A stretch of 14,733 nucleotides of DNA from NCBI GenBank assembly GCA_947175805.1, contig CAMWOF010000019.1:1-14733 (forward strand). The letters are read 5' to 3'. The position numbers and the translations under genes were made by a program. This DNA is from an uncultured Clostridiaceae bacterium. GTDB lineage: Bacteria; Bacillota; Clostridia; Lachnospirales; Lachnospiraceae. Numbering within the stretch: the stretch's first letter is position 1; each line of letters begins with the position of its first letter. The notes under the pieces are model-generated. The model did no database searches and was not told where the DNA came from. It saw only the letters and a list, made by a program, of their open reading frames with translations. Shown one piece after another: positions 1-8,623 of this stretch.

Positions 1-231
1 CCACCGATAAAACAGGCACTGCTGAAAGCACTGATTACGGAGGGCGCAGGAAAATCCCCCGAGGAGCTTCTGCCCGCCTTCATGAAAGCGAATTCCGAGC
101 TCAATAAGCGGGGTATGAACTTTACCAGCAAAGAGTCCTCTCTCCTGATGTCTGCCCTGATGGAATCCATGAGTCCTGAGGAACGCAAAAAGTTTGAGAT
201 GCTCAGGCAGCTTATGGAGATGAATATGTAA
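1..231 (+). CDS. 3' end of an unrecognised helical protein (partial)
   Basis: The first reading frame is open from the window edge to a TAA at 229-231, giving the last 76 residues of a protein whose start lies outside. The visible part is rich in Lys, Glu, Leu and Met and looks wholly alpha-helical, with a proline-and-glycine-containing turn near residues 16-20 and a Met-rich last helix. It has no membrane segment, cysteine cluster or catalytic motif that I recognise, so no function is offered. Codon choice resembles the neighbouring genes, and a terminator-like hairpin begins 47 nt after the stop, which supports a real gene end. It converges on leuS. An internal ATG at 88 could start only a 47-residue product, but the uninterrupted upstream frame makes a truncated longer gene more likely. 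Confidence 0.65.
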   Translation, partial: PPIKQALLKALITEGAGKSPEELLPAFMKANSELNKRGMNFTSKESSLLMSALMESMSPEERKKFEMLRQLMEMNM

Positions 232-278
232 ATATTGCAGGCAAATCTGCTTCATGTTGGTGTTTGGCGAATCAAATC

Positions 279-323
279 AGCAGATAGCAAATTACGTGTA
301 AACACGCATTGCTATCTGCTTTT
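279..323. terminator. Hairpin terminator between convergent genes
   Basis: A perfect 12-bp inverted repeat (279-290 pairing with 309-320) encloses a loop that contains a further 5-bp inverted repeat (295-299 with 302-306). On the + strand it is followed directly by TTTT (320-323), and it sits 47 nt past the stop of the partial upstream gene. On the minus strand it begins 18 nt past the leuS stop, but only a poor U-tract follows. It therefore fits a terminator for the + gene best and may also serve leuS. Confidence 0.7.
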
Positions 324-338
324 GACCCTTGCATCATA

Positions 339-2765
339 TTATTTCTGCACGATATTGATAATGCGGCCCGGCACATAAATTTCTTTAACAATGCTGCCGG
401 TGAGCTTATCTGCCACCACTTCCTTTGCCTTTGCTATGGCAGATTCCTTTTCCTCATCTCTTCCGACCATGATGGTGGCTCTGGTCTTGCCATTAATCTG
501 TACGGCAATTTCTATCTCATCATCCTGCATCAGGGCTTCGTCATAGACAGGCCATGCTGCATGGAATACGGAATCCGTTCCGCCAAGCTCTCTCCATAAT
601 TCCTCGCCAATATGAGGCGCAAAAGGCGCTATCATCAGAACCGCCGTCCGCAGCGTCTCCATATCCACGCCGTCCTTCTTCGTCAGCTCCACAAACTTGT
701 TATTGTACTCCATAAAGCCCGATATAACGGTATTTAAGCTGAACTGCTCTAATCTGGTAGTGATATCCCTTACCATGCGGTGGCGGAGCTTTAAAAGCTC
801 TTTCGTCTCTGATGCATTTTTATCCTTATTTGCCATCACCATCGTATAGAAACGGTTAATAAACCGGTAGATACCGTCAATCCCCCTGTCATCCCAGACA
901 GAGTCCAGCTCCGGCGGCCCGATAAACAGCTCATACATCCGCAGGGAATCACAGCCGTAATCTCTGACAATATCATCCGGCGACACAATATTTCCCAGGG
1001 ACTTGCTCATCTTGGTCGCTTCCCCTGTCTCTTTGTCCCTTCCGCATACCATGCCCTGGTTAAAGAGCTTTGTAAATGGCTCGTCAAAATCTACCACACC
1101 GATATCATTTAAGAACTTGGTGTAAAAACGGGCATACAGCAGATGTAAAACGGCATGCTCCACACCGCCGATATACATATCCACCGGAAGATACTTATCT
1201 GCCTTCTCCCGGTTTACCAGCTCCTTATCATTTTTGCTGTCCACATACCGAAGAAAATACCATGAAGAGCCGGCCCACTGCGGCATCGTATTGGTCTCTC
1301 TCTTTGCGGGCTTGCCACAACACGGACAGGTGGTATTTACCCAGTCCGTAATATCAGCTAACGGCGACTCTCCCGTGCCTGTCGGCTGATAACGCTCCAC
1401 CTCTGGAAGCTCTAACGGAAGCTGCTCCTCCGGCACCGGCACAGCGCCGCAGTCCGGGCAGTGCACAATCGGAATCGGCTCTCCCCAGTAACGCTGGCGG
1501 GAAAATACCCAGTCACGAAGCTTGTAGTTGATGGTTTTCCGACCAAACCCCTTCTCCTCTATCCATGCCGGCGCTTCTTTCTTTAACGACGCCGATTCCA
1601 TACCGTTCCACTCGCCGGAATTAATCATGGTTCCCGCAGCCTCTGTATAGGCCTCTGTCATATTTTCTATTTCGATGCCATCCTTGGCGATTACCTGGAT
1701 AATAGGCAAATCAAATTTTTTTGCAAAAGCAAAATCCCTGTCATCATGGGCAGGCACGCACATAATCGCCCCCGTACCGTAATCTGCCAGAACATAGTCA
1801 GATAACCAGATTGGCACCTTTGCTCCATTTAACGGATTCACCGCATAGCTGCCTGTAAACACACCTGTCTTTTCCTTATCCTGCATACGGTCCACATTCG
1901 ACTTCATAGAGGCATCATAGATATATTTATCCACTGCACTCCTTGTCGCCTCTGTAGCCAGCGTCTTCGCCAATGCGTGCTCCGGCGCGAGCACCATAAA
2001 GGTAGCGCCATACAGCGTATCCGGCCTCGTGGTATATACAGTAATCTTCTCATCCGTGCCGTCTACCTGAAAATCCACCTCTGCGCCGTAGGAACGCCCA
2101 ATCCAGTCTGACTGCATTTTCTTTACCTTTTCCGGCCAGTCGAGCTTATCCAAATCCTCTAACAGCCTGTCTGCATAAGCGGTAATCTTTAACATCCACT
2201 GACGGAGGTTTTTCTTTGTCACCTCACTGTGGCAGCGCTCGCACTTGCCGTCCACAACCTCTTCATTTGCAAGGCCGGTCTTACAGGACGGACACCAGTT
2301 AATCGGCATCTCCTTCTCATACGCCAGTCCCTTCTTAAACATCTGGACAAAAATCCACTGGGTCCACTTATAATACGCAGGGTCCGTGGTATTCACTTCC
2401 CTGTCCCAATCATAGATTGCGGCAATCTCATTTATCTGTTTTTTGATGTTTGCCACATTCTGGGCTGTGGATATCCGAGGATGTACGCCATGGGAAATCG
2501 CATAATTCTCCGCCGGCAGTCCAAAGGCATCCCAGCCCATCGGGTGAATCAGATAATATCCCTGCATCATCTTATAGCGGCTCCACACATCACTGATGAC
2601 ATAGCCTCTCCAATGTCCCACATGCAATCCGTTACCGGACGGATATGGAAACATATCCAGACAATAATATTTCGGCTTGATGCCGTCATCCGTATTCACC
2701 GGGTTCTCCTCCCAGTTTTTGCGCCATTTACCTTCTATTAGCTTGTGATTATAAGCTGTTGCCAT
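339..2765 (-). CDS. leuS: Leucyl-tRNA synthetase
   Basis: This cytoplasmic class I aminoacyl-tRNA synthetase charges tRNA-Leu with leucine using ATP and edits misacylated tRNA. At 808 residues it matches the Bacillus-type length (about 800) rather than the longer E. coli form. The HIGH signature is HVGH at 48-51, inside the typical LeuRS run around MFPYPSGNGLHVGH, and KMSKS lies at 585-589. Two probable zinc-binding clusters are visible: CxxC pairs at 158/161 and 175/178, and cysteines at 436/439 with 480-483. The CP1 editing domain shows the threonine-rich TTRPDT at 245-250 and the HDDRD segment at 340-344, so proofreading looks intact. The C-terminal tRNA-binding domain ends normally. The ATG is preceded by AGGAGGAG (2774-2781) with an 8-nt gap, which fixes the start. 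The gene has its own promoter at 2834-2862 and a leader of only about 60 nt, too short for a T-box. Confidence 0.98.
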   Translation of the reverse strand: MATAYNHKLIEGKWRKNWEENPVNTDDGIKPKYYCLDMFPYPSGNGLHVGHWRGYVISDVWSRYKMMQGYYLIHPMGWDAFGLPAENYAISHGVHPRISTAQNVANIKKQINEIAAIYDWDREVNTTDPAYYKWTQWIFVQMFKKGLAYEKEMPINWCPSCKTGLANEEVVDGKCERCHSEVTKKNLRQWMLKITAYADRLLEDLDKLDWPEKVKKMQSDWIGRSYGAEVDFQVDGTDEKITVYTTRPDTLYGATFMVLAPEHALAKTLATEATRSAVDKYIYDASMKSNVDRMQDKEKTGVFTGSYAVNPLNGAKVPIWLSDYVLADYGTGAIMCVPAHDDRDFAFAKKFDLPIIQVIAKDGIEIENMTEAYTEAAGTMINSGEWNGMESASLKKEAPAWIEEKGFGRKTINYKLRDWVFSRQRYWGEPIPIVHCPDCGAVPVPEEQLPLELPEVERYQPTGTGESPLADITDWVNTTCPCCGKPAKRETNTMPQWAGSSWYFLRYVDSKNDKELVNREKADKYLPVDMYIGGVEHAVLHLLYARFYTKFLNDIGVVDFDEPFTKLFNQGMVCGRDKETGEATKMSKSLGNIVSPDDIVRDYGCDSLRMYELFIGPPELDSVWDDRGIDGIYRFINRFYTMVMANKDKNASETKELLKLRHRMVRDITTRLEQFSLNTVISGFMEYNNKFVELTKKDGVDMETLRTAVLMIAPFAPHIGEELWRELGGTDSVFHAAWPVYDEALMQDDEIEIAVQINGKTRATIMVGRDEEKESAIAKAKEVVADKLTGSIVKEIYVPGRIINIVQK

Positions 2766-2773
2766 AATGGTTT

Positions 2774-2781
2774 CTCCTCCT
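2774..2781 (-). promoter_or_regulatory. leuS ribosome binding site
   Basis: On the minus strand AGGAGGAG lies 8 nt before the ATG at 2763-2765. This is near-perfect complementarity to the 16S rRNA tail at ideal spacing and confirms the start. Confidence 0.9.
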
Positions 2782-2833
2782 ATATCTCCGGGGCGTATGC
2801 CTCTCTTTTACACTAACTGTATTTAACTTGTTT

Positions 2834-2862
2834 ATTTTACAAGGAATGGAAGAGTTTGTCAA
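2834..2862 (-). promoter_or_regulatory. Sigma-A promoter of leuS
   Basis: Reading the minus strand, TTGACA (2857-2862) and TAAAAT (2834-2839) are separated by exactly 17 nt (2840-2856). The -35 matches the consensus fully and the -10 differs at one position. Predicted initiation is near 2827, which leaves about 60 nt of leader before leuS. The promoter begins 16 nt after the stop of the upstream transferase gene, in a 113-nt gap with no terminator, so read-through from that gene could add to leuS expression. Confidence 0.85.
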
Positions 2863-2878
2863 TTATGTGCGGGTCAGG

Positions 2879-5800
2879 TCACCGCCCTAACTTTTCCGCT
2901 AACAACTGCCTAAGCTGCTCCCCGCCGTCAATCAACTGAACCGGTATTTTTATTTCCATAAGCTGCTCCAGACCGACCCGGGTTTCCTCCGAATCCGCAA
3001 AAACTGCCCTGGCATACGCAGCAGCATATCCCACAGCGTCGCACAGGAACTGATTGCCCTCTGCCATTTCCTTCAGCATATCCGCGTTTACAAACAGATA
3101 TTTGTCCGCCTGCATCATGGTAAGCGCAAGCATGCGGTCTGCATCCTGCAAATCATAAATCAGCACTGCGTCAAACTGAGCGCGCCCGAACATGTTCCGC
3201 ACTGCCGGCACATAATCATACTTTAAATACTGCATTGCCTTATCAAAGCTAATATTCCCCTTCTTATAATGCCGCAGGACACTTTTTCCCAGGGCGCTGA
3301 AATGCACCTCCTGCTTTAGTCCCAGCACAGGCACCCTTGACAGCATCGGATAAGCGCTGTCCCTGTTCAAATCCACCTTCTCTGCATCACATCCAATATA
3401 AATATGTTTGTTCTGCAGCTTCTTATACCTCTGCGCCTTGTTTAGCAGGGCGGATTGCAGCGTCTTTGTAGCATCTGTCTGCCCACAGGCATCAGAATAA
3501 ATCAGTATGCGCTCTCCCCCTGTTTTTGGAATGGCATCAAAGGCAAGTCCGCTTTCCTGTTCCCCAAGTATAATACTGCAAAGCTTTGCTGCATTTTCCT
3601 TAGTGTCATAGGCACAGAAGGTCTTGTGGGTCTTTTTATCATCATAGCGCTTTCCTCTGTTAAGGGCATTTATGACATCCTCCGGCGTCTTTGCTTTGTC
3701 AAACGGAAGCGACATTAAATCCATGTATGTGCCGCGCTTTGACCGGTACAGCTCATAATCTGCGCAATAAAGAATAATCTGCCTGCGCAGCGCCAGATAG
3801 TCATAAAAGACGCTGGAATAATCTGTTATCAGTGCCTCCGATGCTGCCAGCAATGCATAGCTGTCCACCGCAGGCGGGAATTTTTTGATTCGTTTAAACC
3901 CACTGTAATCCAAAGAATCGCTGACCTTGTGGTGCAGGTTAACATAAAGTATCTGCTGTTCATTTAAATGTGCATCCAGATATAAAAGCAGCTCTTTGGC
4001 CTCAGAAACAACCTGTTCCTCCTCCAGATAGTCCCTCCATGTAGGCATATAAGCATATATCTTTTCACCGTTCGGCGCCAACTGCTTTTTCAATTCCGTC
4101 AAATCGCTCTCCGCAGCAGCAAGCATACCTCCGGTACGAGGATATCCCAGCATAACCGTCTTCCCGTACATCAGCTCGGAAACCTTATAGGATTCCAGCA
4201 TATGGGTTCTGGTGTAATCATTCGGATACAGCAGATAATCTGCCTCAATAAAATTCCTCTGTGCCGTGCCGTCCTTGTGCAGCCCTCTCGACGGCTTGGC
4301 AAGTCCCAGCTTCTTAAGAGGCGTACCATGCCATATATTGATATAAATCTGACCTTCTTTTTTTATCCATGACTCCGGGAAATACACCTCAGCAATCAGG
4401 TATTTGACAGATTCCATCAAATCCCCGTACTCCCGGTTATCCAGCACTGTATGTGTTCTCGTCCATGCATTATTTTTTATATATTCATGCACAACCGCAT
4501 CGGTTTCCTCTGAGGTTCTCACATACACCTCATACCCCTCGTACTGCGGGGCATGGTTCAACTCATTTAAAATGTACTGCAGGCTTCCCCGCACATTTTT
4601 CCCTAAGCCCACCATCAAAACCGTTTTCTCCCTGATTGGCAGGTCATAAAAACTGTCCACAATAGTGGTCTTGCCAATTTTACCCTTCTTCGCCTCTACA
4701 AGCGCCTTGAACTCCTGTACATCCTGTTCCCGGTTATCAACATCCAGCTCTACATTCTTTCCCTCCTCAAACACAAACTCTAACTTTTCCTGTCTGTGCA
4801 GAATATAACGGTTCTGGTATGAGAGCATCGCCTTATAAATCCGTTCACAGTTGTTTCTGTCATTGTAGTGGAAGAAATCATCTGCCCGCTTTACATATTC
4901 CTCCTTCATCTGACAGCCGTTTTTCATATATTCACAGAGCACATCAATCAGCTCGTCATTATCATGGCATATCTCGCCAAACGCCATGGTATCATAGAAA
5001 AACGTGCCCTCCTCGTAGTGCTGCGGAATATCCCTGTGATGGAGATATACCAGTGGTTTTCTCATATAGGCAAAATCAAACTGGATACCGGAATAATCCG
5101 TCACCATGAGGCTGGACTCACAAAACATCCTTTCATAGCTCATATCGCCCACGGCAGGAACGATATCCACATAATCATTTTTGTCAAAATCACCGACCTG
5201 GGCACTGACAATCGGGTGCAGCACATACTTTATACGGTATCCGTATTTTTTTGCTGCTTCAATCAACCGTGTATCATTAATCAGCGCATTATATACCTTA
5301 TAGTATTCACTTTCCTTGAACAGCGGATTGTAATCTCTCTGTTCCCCCTCGCTGGTGCGCACCGGGGCTGCTGCCTGCATTCTCCACGTCGGGCTTATCA
5401 TAATCTGTTTTTTGTCATCATTGACCAGACCATCATAGCGGGGTACGCCTGTCAGCCGCAGCGCATTATAGCCCACATAGTCATATACCGGTCTGGACAA
5501 ATTTTTAATCTCATATTGGGAGGCGCAAAAATAAAGCCGTGTATTATCCCGCAAACGATTTTGCGCCACTGCAATTTTCTGCACGGACATGCCGTGCTGC
5601 ACACAGCAAACATGAAAATCATACAAATCACGGACATAGCTGGAATTCAGCAGTCCGTAATTATTGAATGCAAACACAGTAGAGTTGGAAATCACCATCA
5701 TGTCAGCCAGCAAAAATACCAGCCTGTGCTTGATGCTTCCCCTGACCAGCGGATGATAGCCGTCCCGTTTCAGGCGTTTATAATCCGCCGCCTTTTTGTC

Positions 5801-7489
5801 CACCAGGTAATAGTGCTTAATATTTTTTCCCTGTGCACTGGCATACCGGAACAGATACTCTGCGGAATCTCCACCCTTATATATTTTATCCAAGTACATC
5901 CAGATTGGCTTCCGCTTCATAAAAGGCTTCGCACAAAAATAGGCGTTTCGCACCAGCAGAAAGATCCATGCACGCTTATCAAAGGAAAAAAGCATTTCCC
6001 GCTGCAGCTTCCGCTCCTGCTTTCTGGCCTGCCTTTTGTCAGCCGGCTTCACACTTAACCCGTCCTCGCCCTTCGTCATCATATATGTGGTATCATCCCC
6101 AAAACACCAGTAGCTGGACAGGAAAGCACCACTCATTCTGCTAAAATGGGAATTAAAATCAAGGCGTATTTTTATTGACTCTGCCCCGATTTTGGCAAAG
6201 CAGAACAGAAAAGCATTTTGTTTGTTATTTACCGGTATGGAAACATGAAAGGAATGGCGCTTGTATATGCTGACCCCATACACCTTTGTAAGCGCATACC
6301 TGCCATTGTACTCCAAGCTATACTTTTTGCCTTCATAAGTAAAAAAGACCTCGTCCGCCATCTCATAGAGAATTGTATGCACGGTACCGTCAATTTCCAG
6401 CCTGCCGTTTAAAAACTGCATAAACATAATATTGGTCTTTAAATTAGGAATCGCGTTAAATACCACCTTGCCGGAAGCATAGTAAGGCATCCCCGACAAA
6501 TAATATTCCTCAAAGCAAAACTGCTCTCCATACTTCAAAACCCCAAAAATCCATTTTAAGGAGTCCGCCACAATACATTCCGGCACCTTCGCGCCGTTAA
6601 ACATGATTTTGTCATCCACCTGTTGAAGTGCCTGGCCCATAAGCTTCAGGCAATTTTGTTCCTCTCCCTCAGGAATCACATGCTTATTTTTATTGTTCAG
6701 GTTACCGTCTATGCGGCTGCCGATTGTGAACATCAAATGATATTGTATGAATGCCGGCACCTCGCCATATTTCTCCCGCAGACTGTCAAAATAAGGAATC
6801 CAGAAGTCGATAAAAGCTTTGTCGTAATAATCAGGGCTATATAACCCTTTGTAAAACACAGGATCGCCCTCCCGCTCCACAGAACTGAAATAGCTGCGGC
6901 TTTTTATATATAACACCTGCATTTTCTCCGCACAGATATCCAGAAAAAATCTTCTCTCCGCATCCAGTCCCAGCGTCAAATCAAAGCTTTGCTTCCGAAA
7001 CAGCTCCCGCTTAATAAAAGTGCCGCCAAAATAGAAGGGATAGCAGTAAAACTTTTCAGTAAGCTTCTGTACGCATACCGTTTTTGAGGAAAGCTCCTGA
7101 GCAAAAGCGCCCTCGGTGCCGTCCGGCATAATTTTCTGCAGCATGACAATAGACTGCCCGCTATATTTTTTAATCTGCTTTGAAAGCTCCGCCAGCGTAT
7201 TGTCAGACCAGACATCCCCACTGTACATCTGGGTGACAAATTCACCGGTCGCCTTATCCGCCGCATCTTTGTATATTTCGCACTCCGAAGCTCCCTCGAA
7301 CCCGTAAACCGGCTCCCAGCTGATAGTTTCCGCTGTCTCCTCCGGTAAAAAAGCGGGCTTTTGTGAAATGCCATATAAAAGCACCTGCGCACTGCTACCG
7401 TCAGACTTCAACTCTTTTTGCAAAAAATCGAAAGTTTTCCTGTTTTTTTCTTCCCTGTCAGAACATATCCAAATCAATGATAACTTCAT
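2879..7489 (-). CDS. Giant multidomain CDP-glycerol-type polymer transferase
   Basis: A 1536-residue protein that probably builds a teichoic-acid-like or phosphopolyol-containing surface polymer at the inner face of the membrane. In order: residues 1 to about 270 resemble a degenerate family 2 (GT-A) glycosyltransferase; about 300-480 is beta-rich; about 480-530 is basic with a hydrophobic patch, possibly membrane-associating; about 525-895 is a first TagF/TagB-like glycerophosphotransferase domain with QHG (631-633), SPTWR (699-703), LHP (757-759) and VTDYS (796-800); about 950-1310 is a second one with WHG (1053-1055), MPTWRD (1148-1153), LHH (1185-1187) and ITDYSS (1221-1226); about 1325-1536 resembles the N-terminal half of a GT-B glycosyltransferase. 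The histidines and TDYS motifs of both central domains match the active-site pattern of this family. The ATG follows AAAGGAGAG (7495-7503) and lies 34 nt after the epimerase stop, so the two genes form an operon. Substrate (CDP-glycerol, CDP-ribitol or another) cannot be read from sequence. Confidence 0.85.
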   Translation of the reverse strand: MKLSLIWICSDREEKNRKTFDFLQKELKSDGSSAQVLLYGISQKPAFLPEETAETISWEPVYGFEGASECEIYKDAADKATGEFVTQMYSGDVWSDNTLAELSKQIKKYSGQSIVMLQKIMPDGTEGAFAQELSSKTVCVQKLTEKFYCYPFYFGGTFIKRELFRKQSFDLTLGLDAERRFFLDICAEKMQVLYIKSRSYFSSVEREGDPVFYKGLYSPDYYDKAFIDFWIPYFDSLREKYGEVPAFIQYHLMFTIGSRIDGNLNNKNKHVIPEGEEQNCLKLMGQALQQVDDKIMFNGAKVPECIVADSLKWIFGVLKYGEQFCFEEYYLSGMPYYASGKVVFNAIPNLKTNIMFMQFLNGRLEIDGTVHTILYEMADEVFFTYEGKKYSLEYNGRYALTKVYGVSIYKRHSFHVSIPVNNKQNAFLFCFAKIGAESIKIRLDFNSHFSRMSGAFLSSYWCFGDDTTYMMTKGEDGLSVKPADKRQARKQERKLQREMLFSFDKRAWIFLLVRNAYFCAKPFMKRKPIWMYLDKIYKGGDSAEYLFRYASAQGKNIKHYYLVDKKAADYKRLKRDGYHPLVRGSIKHRLVFLLADMMVISNSTVFAFNNYGLLNSSYVRDLYDFHVCCVQHGMSVQKIAVAQNRLRDNTRLYFCASQYEIKNLSRPVYDYVGYNALRLTGVPRYDGLVNDDKKQIMISPTWRMQAAAPVRTSEGEQRDYNPLFKESEYYKVYNALINDTRLIEAAKKYGYRIKYVLHPIVSAQVGDFDKNDYVDIVPAVGDMSYERMFCESSLMVTDYSGIQFDFAYMRKPLVYLHHRDIPQHYEEGTFFYDTMAFGEICHDNDELIDVLCEYMKNGCQMKEEYVKRADDFFHYNDRNNCERIYKAMLSYQNRYILHRQEKLEFVFEEGKNVELDVDNREQDVQEFKALVEAKKGKIGKTTIVDSFYDLPIREKTVLMVGLGKNVRGSLQYILNELNHAPQYEGYEVYVRTSEETDAVVHEYIKNNAWTRTHTVLDNREYGDLMESVKYLIAEVYFPESWIKKEGQIYINIWHGTPLKKLGLAKPSRGLHKDGTAQRNFIEADYLLYPNDYTRTHMLESYKVSELMYGKTVMLGYPRTGGMLAAAESDLTELKKQLAPNGEKIYAYMPTWRDYLEEEQVVSEAKELLLYLDAHLNEQQILYVNLHHKVSDSLDYSGFKRIKKFPPAVDSYALLAASEALITDYSSVFYDYLALRRQIILYCADYELYRSKRGTYMDLMSLPFDKAKTPEDVINALNRGKRYDDKKTHKTFCAYDTKENAAKLCSIILGEQESGLAFDAIPKTGGERILIYSDACGQTDATKTLQSALLNKAQRYKKLQNKHIYIGCDAEKVDLNRDSAYPMLSRVPVLGLKQEVHFSALGKSVLRHYKKGNISFDKAMQYLKYDYVPAVRNMFGRAQFDAVLIYDLQDADRMLALTMMQADKYLFVNADMLKEMAEGNQFLCDAVGYAAAYARAVFADSEETRVGLEQLMEIKIPVQLIDGGEQLRQLLAEKLGR

Positions 7490-7523
7490 CGTAACTCTCC
7501 TTTAGTGTACTGTATTGGCTGCA

Positions 7524-8615
7524 TTATATCCCCTGCTCATGAAAACTCCGAATCAATCTCTCATACATCTGCTGCAAGCCATAAACCGGCTTCCAGCCCA
7601 GCCCCATCAGCTTATCTGCGTTCAAATGCAATGTCACGTCCGGCGCATATCCATAGGTCAAAGCATCCTCCGGTATGTCAAAGATAACCTTTATTTTCCC
7701 TCCTGCAATCTGCTCTGCCACCATTTGTGCCATATCCTTAATCCTGGTGGTGGCAGCCGGATTTGCCACTGTGTATACCTCTCCTTCTTTTCCCTTCAGC
7801 AGAATAGTGAGAAGCCCTGCCACGGCATCTGCTGTATAACAGTAATTTCCGGTAGACTCCCCTTTTGTATGCAATACAATATCATTCCCTGAAATAGCAC
7901 TTTTGGCAAACTGCGCAAACACGCGGCCCTCCTCCTTTGAAACACCTGCCCCAAATGTCTGCGCTAACCTGGCTGCCTTTGCGGGAACCCCATACTCATG
8001 GGCATAGGACGCACACATAAGCTCACACATCCGTTTACTCTCCGAGTAGCAGCTCCTGACATTCATAACGTCTATATACCCCAAATCCTCTTCTTTCACA
8101 CTGTCCAGGGAAGGCTGTGTAATACCAAAGGCTTCCATGGAGGATATATAAACCATGGCTCTGATTTGTTTTTCCCTGGCAAGCTCCAGCACATTCCTAG
8201 TGCCGGTTATGGCAATATCAATCGTTTCTACAGGCTTTGTCACAAAGGTCTTCGAAGAAGTCACGCTCGCCCCGTGAAAAATGTAATCAACGGGATTCGC
8301 CACTGCCAGCGGTTTCAATATATCCCCTTGTACCGGCATAATATCCGCCCTGTCAAACAAGCTGCCATAAACCGACCGCGCTTTTTCCTCACTGCGGATC
8401 ATCGGCATGATTTTCATACCCAGCCCGTGCATGCGGTTGCAGCATGCCAGCGCCTTTACCAGCATGGAGCCCACCAGGCCCGTGGCGCCCGTCACCAGTA
8501 CATAAGCGTCCCGAAGCTGCTCTAAAGGCAGCCCTCTTCCCGAAATATCCTCTAAATCCGCCTGCAGCAGCGCATCCTGCGGACTTTCCACTATATCGCC
8601 TATCTGATATTCCAT
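7524..8615 (-). CDS. NAD-dependent sugar epimerase/dehydratase (extended SDR)
   Basis: A 363-residue extended short-chain dehydrogenase/reductase that probably modifies a nucleotide-activated sugar or polyol for the polymer made by the downstream transferase. The dinucleotide-binding loop GATGLVG is at residues 43-49 after a beta strand. YISSMEAFG (156-164) carries the conserved serine region, and YSESK gives the catalytic Tyr190 and Lys194. These are typical of dTDP-glucose 4,6-dehydratase, UDP-galactose epimerase and UDP-glucuronate decarboxylase relatives, and the exact reaction cannot be told. An upstream GTG at 8622-8624 in the same frame would abut the GGAGGAG box (8624-8630) and cannot be used, whereas the ATG at 8613-8615 is 8 nt beyond it, so I start there. 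It is first in the operon, 34 nt before the transferase, with a probable promoter at 8764-8792. Confidence 0.88.
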   Translation of the reverse strand: MEYQIGDIVESPQDALLQADLEDISGRGLPLEQLRDAYVLVTGATGLVGSMLVKALACCNRMHGLGMKIMPMIRSEEKARSVYGSLFDRADIMPVQGDILKPLAVANPVDYIFHGASVTSSKTFVTKPVETIDIAITGTRNVLELAREKQIRAMVYISSMEAFGITQPSLDSVKEEDLGYIDVMNVRSCYSESKRMCELMCASYAHEYGVPAKAARLAQTFGAGVSKEEGRVFAQFAKSAISGNDIVLHTKGESTGNYCYTADAVAGLLTILLKGKEGEVYTVANPAATTRIKDMAQMVAEQIAGGKIKVIFDIPEDALTYGYAPDVTLHLNADKLMGLGWKPVYGLQQMYERLIRSFHEQGI

Positions 8616-8623
8616 TTTTCCCA

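Noticed and set aside
2766..2840. A T-box riboswitch before leuS.
   Set aside because: The leader between the strong promoter and the start is about 60 nt, and no specifier stem, T-box sequence or terminator/antiterminator pair is visible.
4868..6058. A 396-codon + strand open frame opposite the giant transferase.
   Set aside because: It lies wholly antisense to a gene with clear conserved motifs, has no ribosome binding site or family motif, and its composition (many Ile and His) is that of a shadow frame.
7998..8525. A 175-codon + strand frame opposite the epimerase.
   Set aside because: It is antisense to a gene with intact SDR motifs and has no supporting ribosome binding site or recognisable domain.
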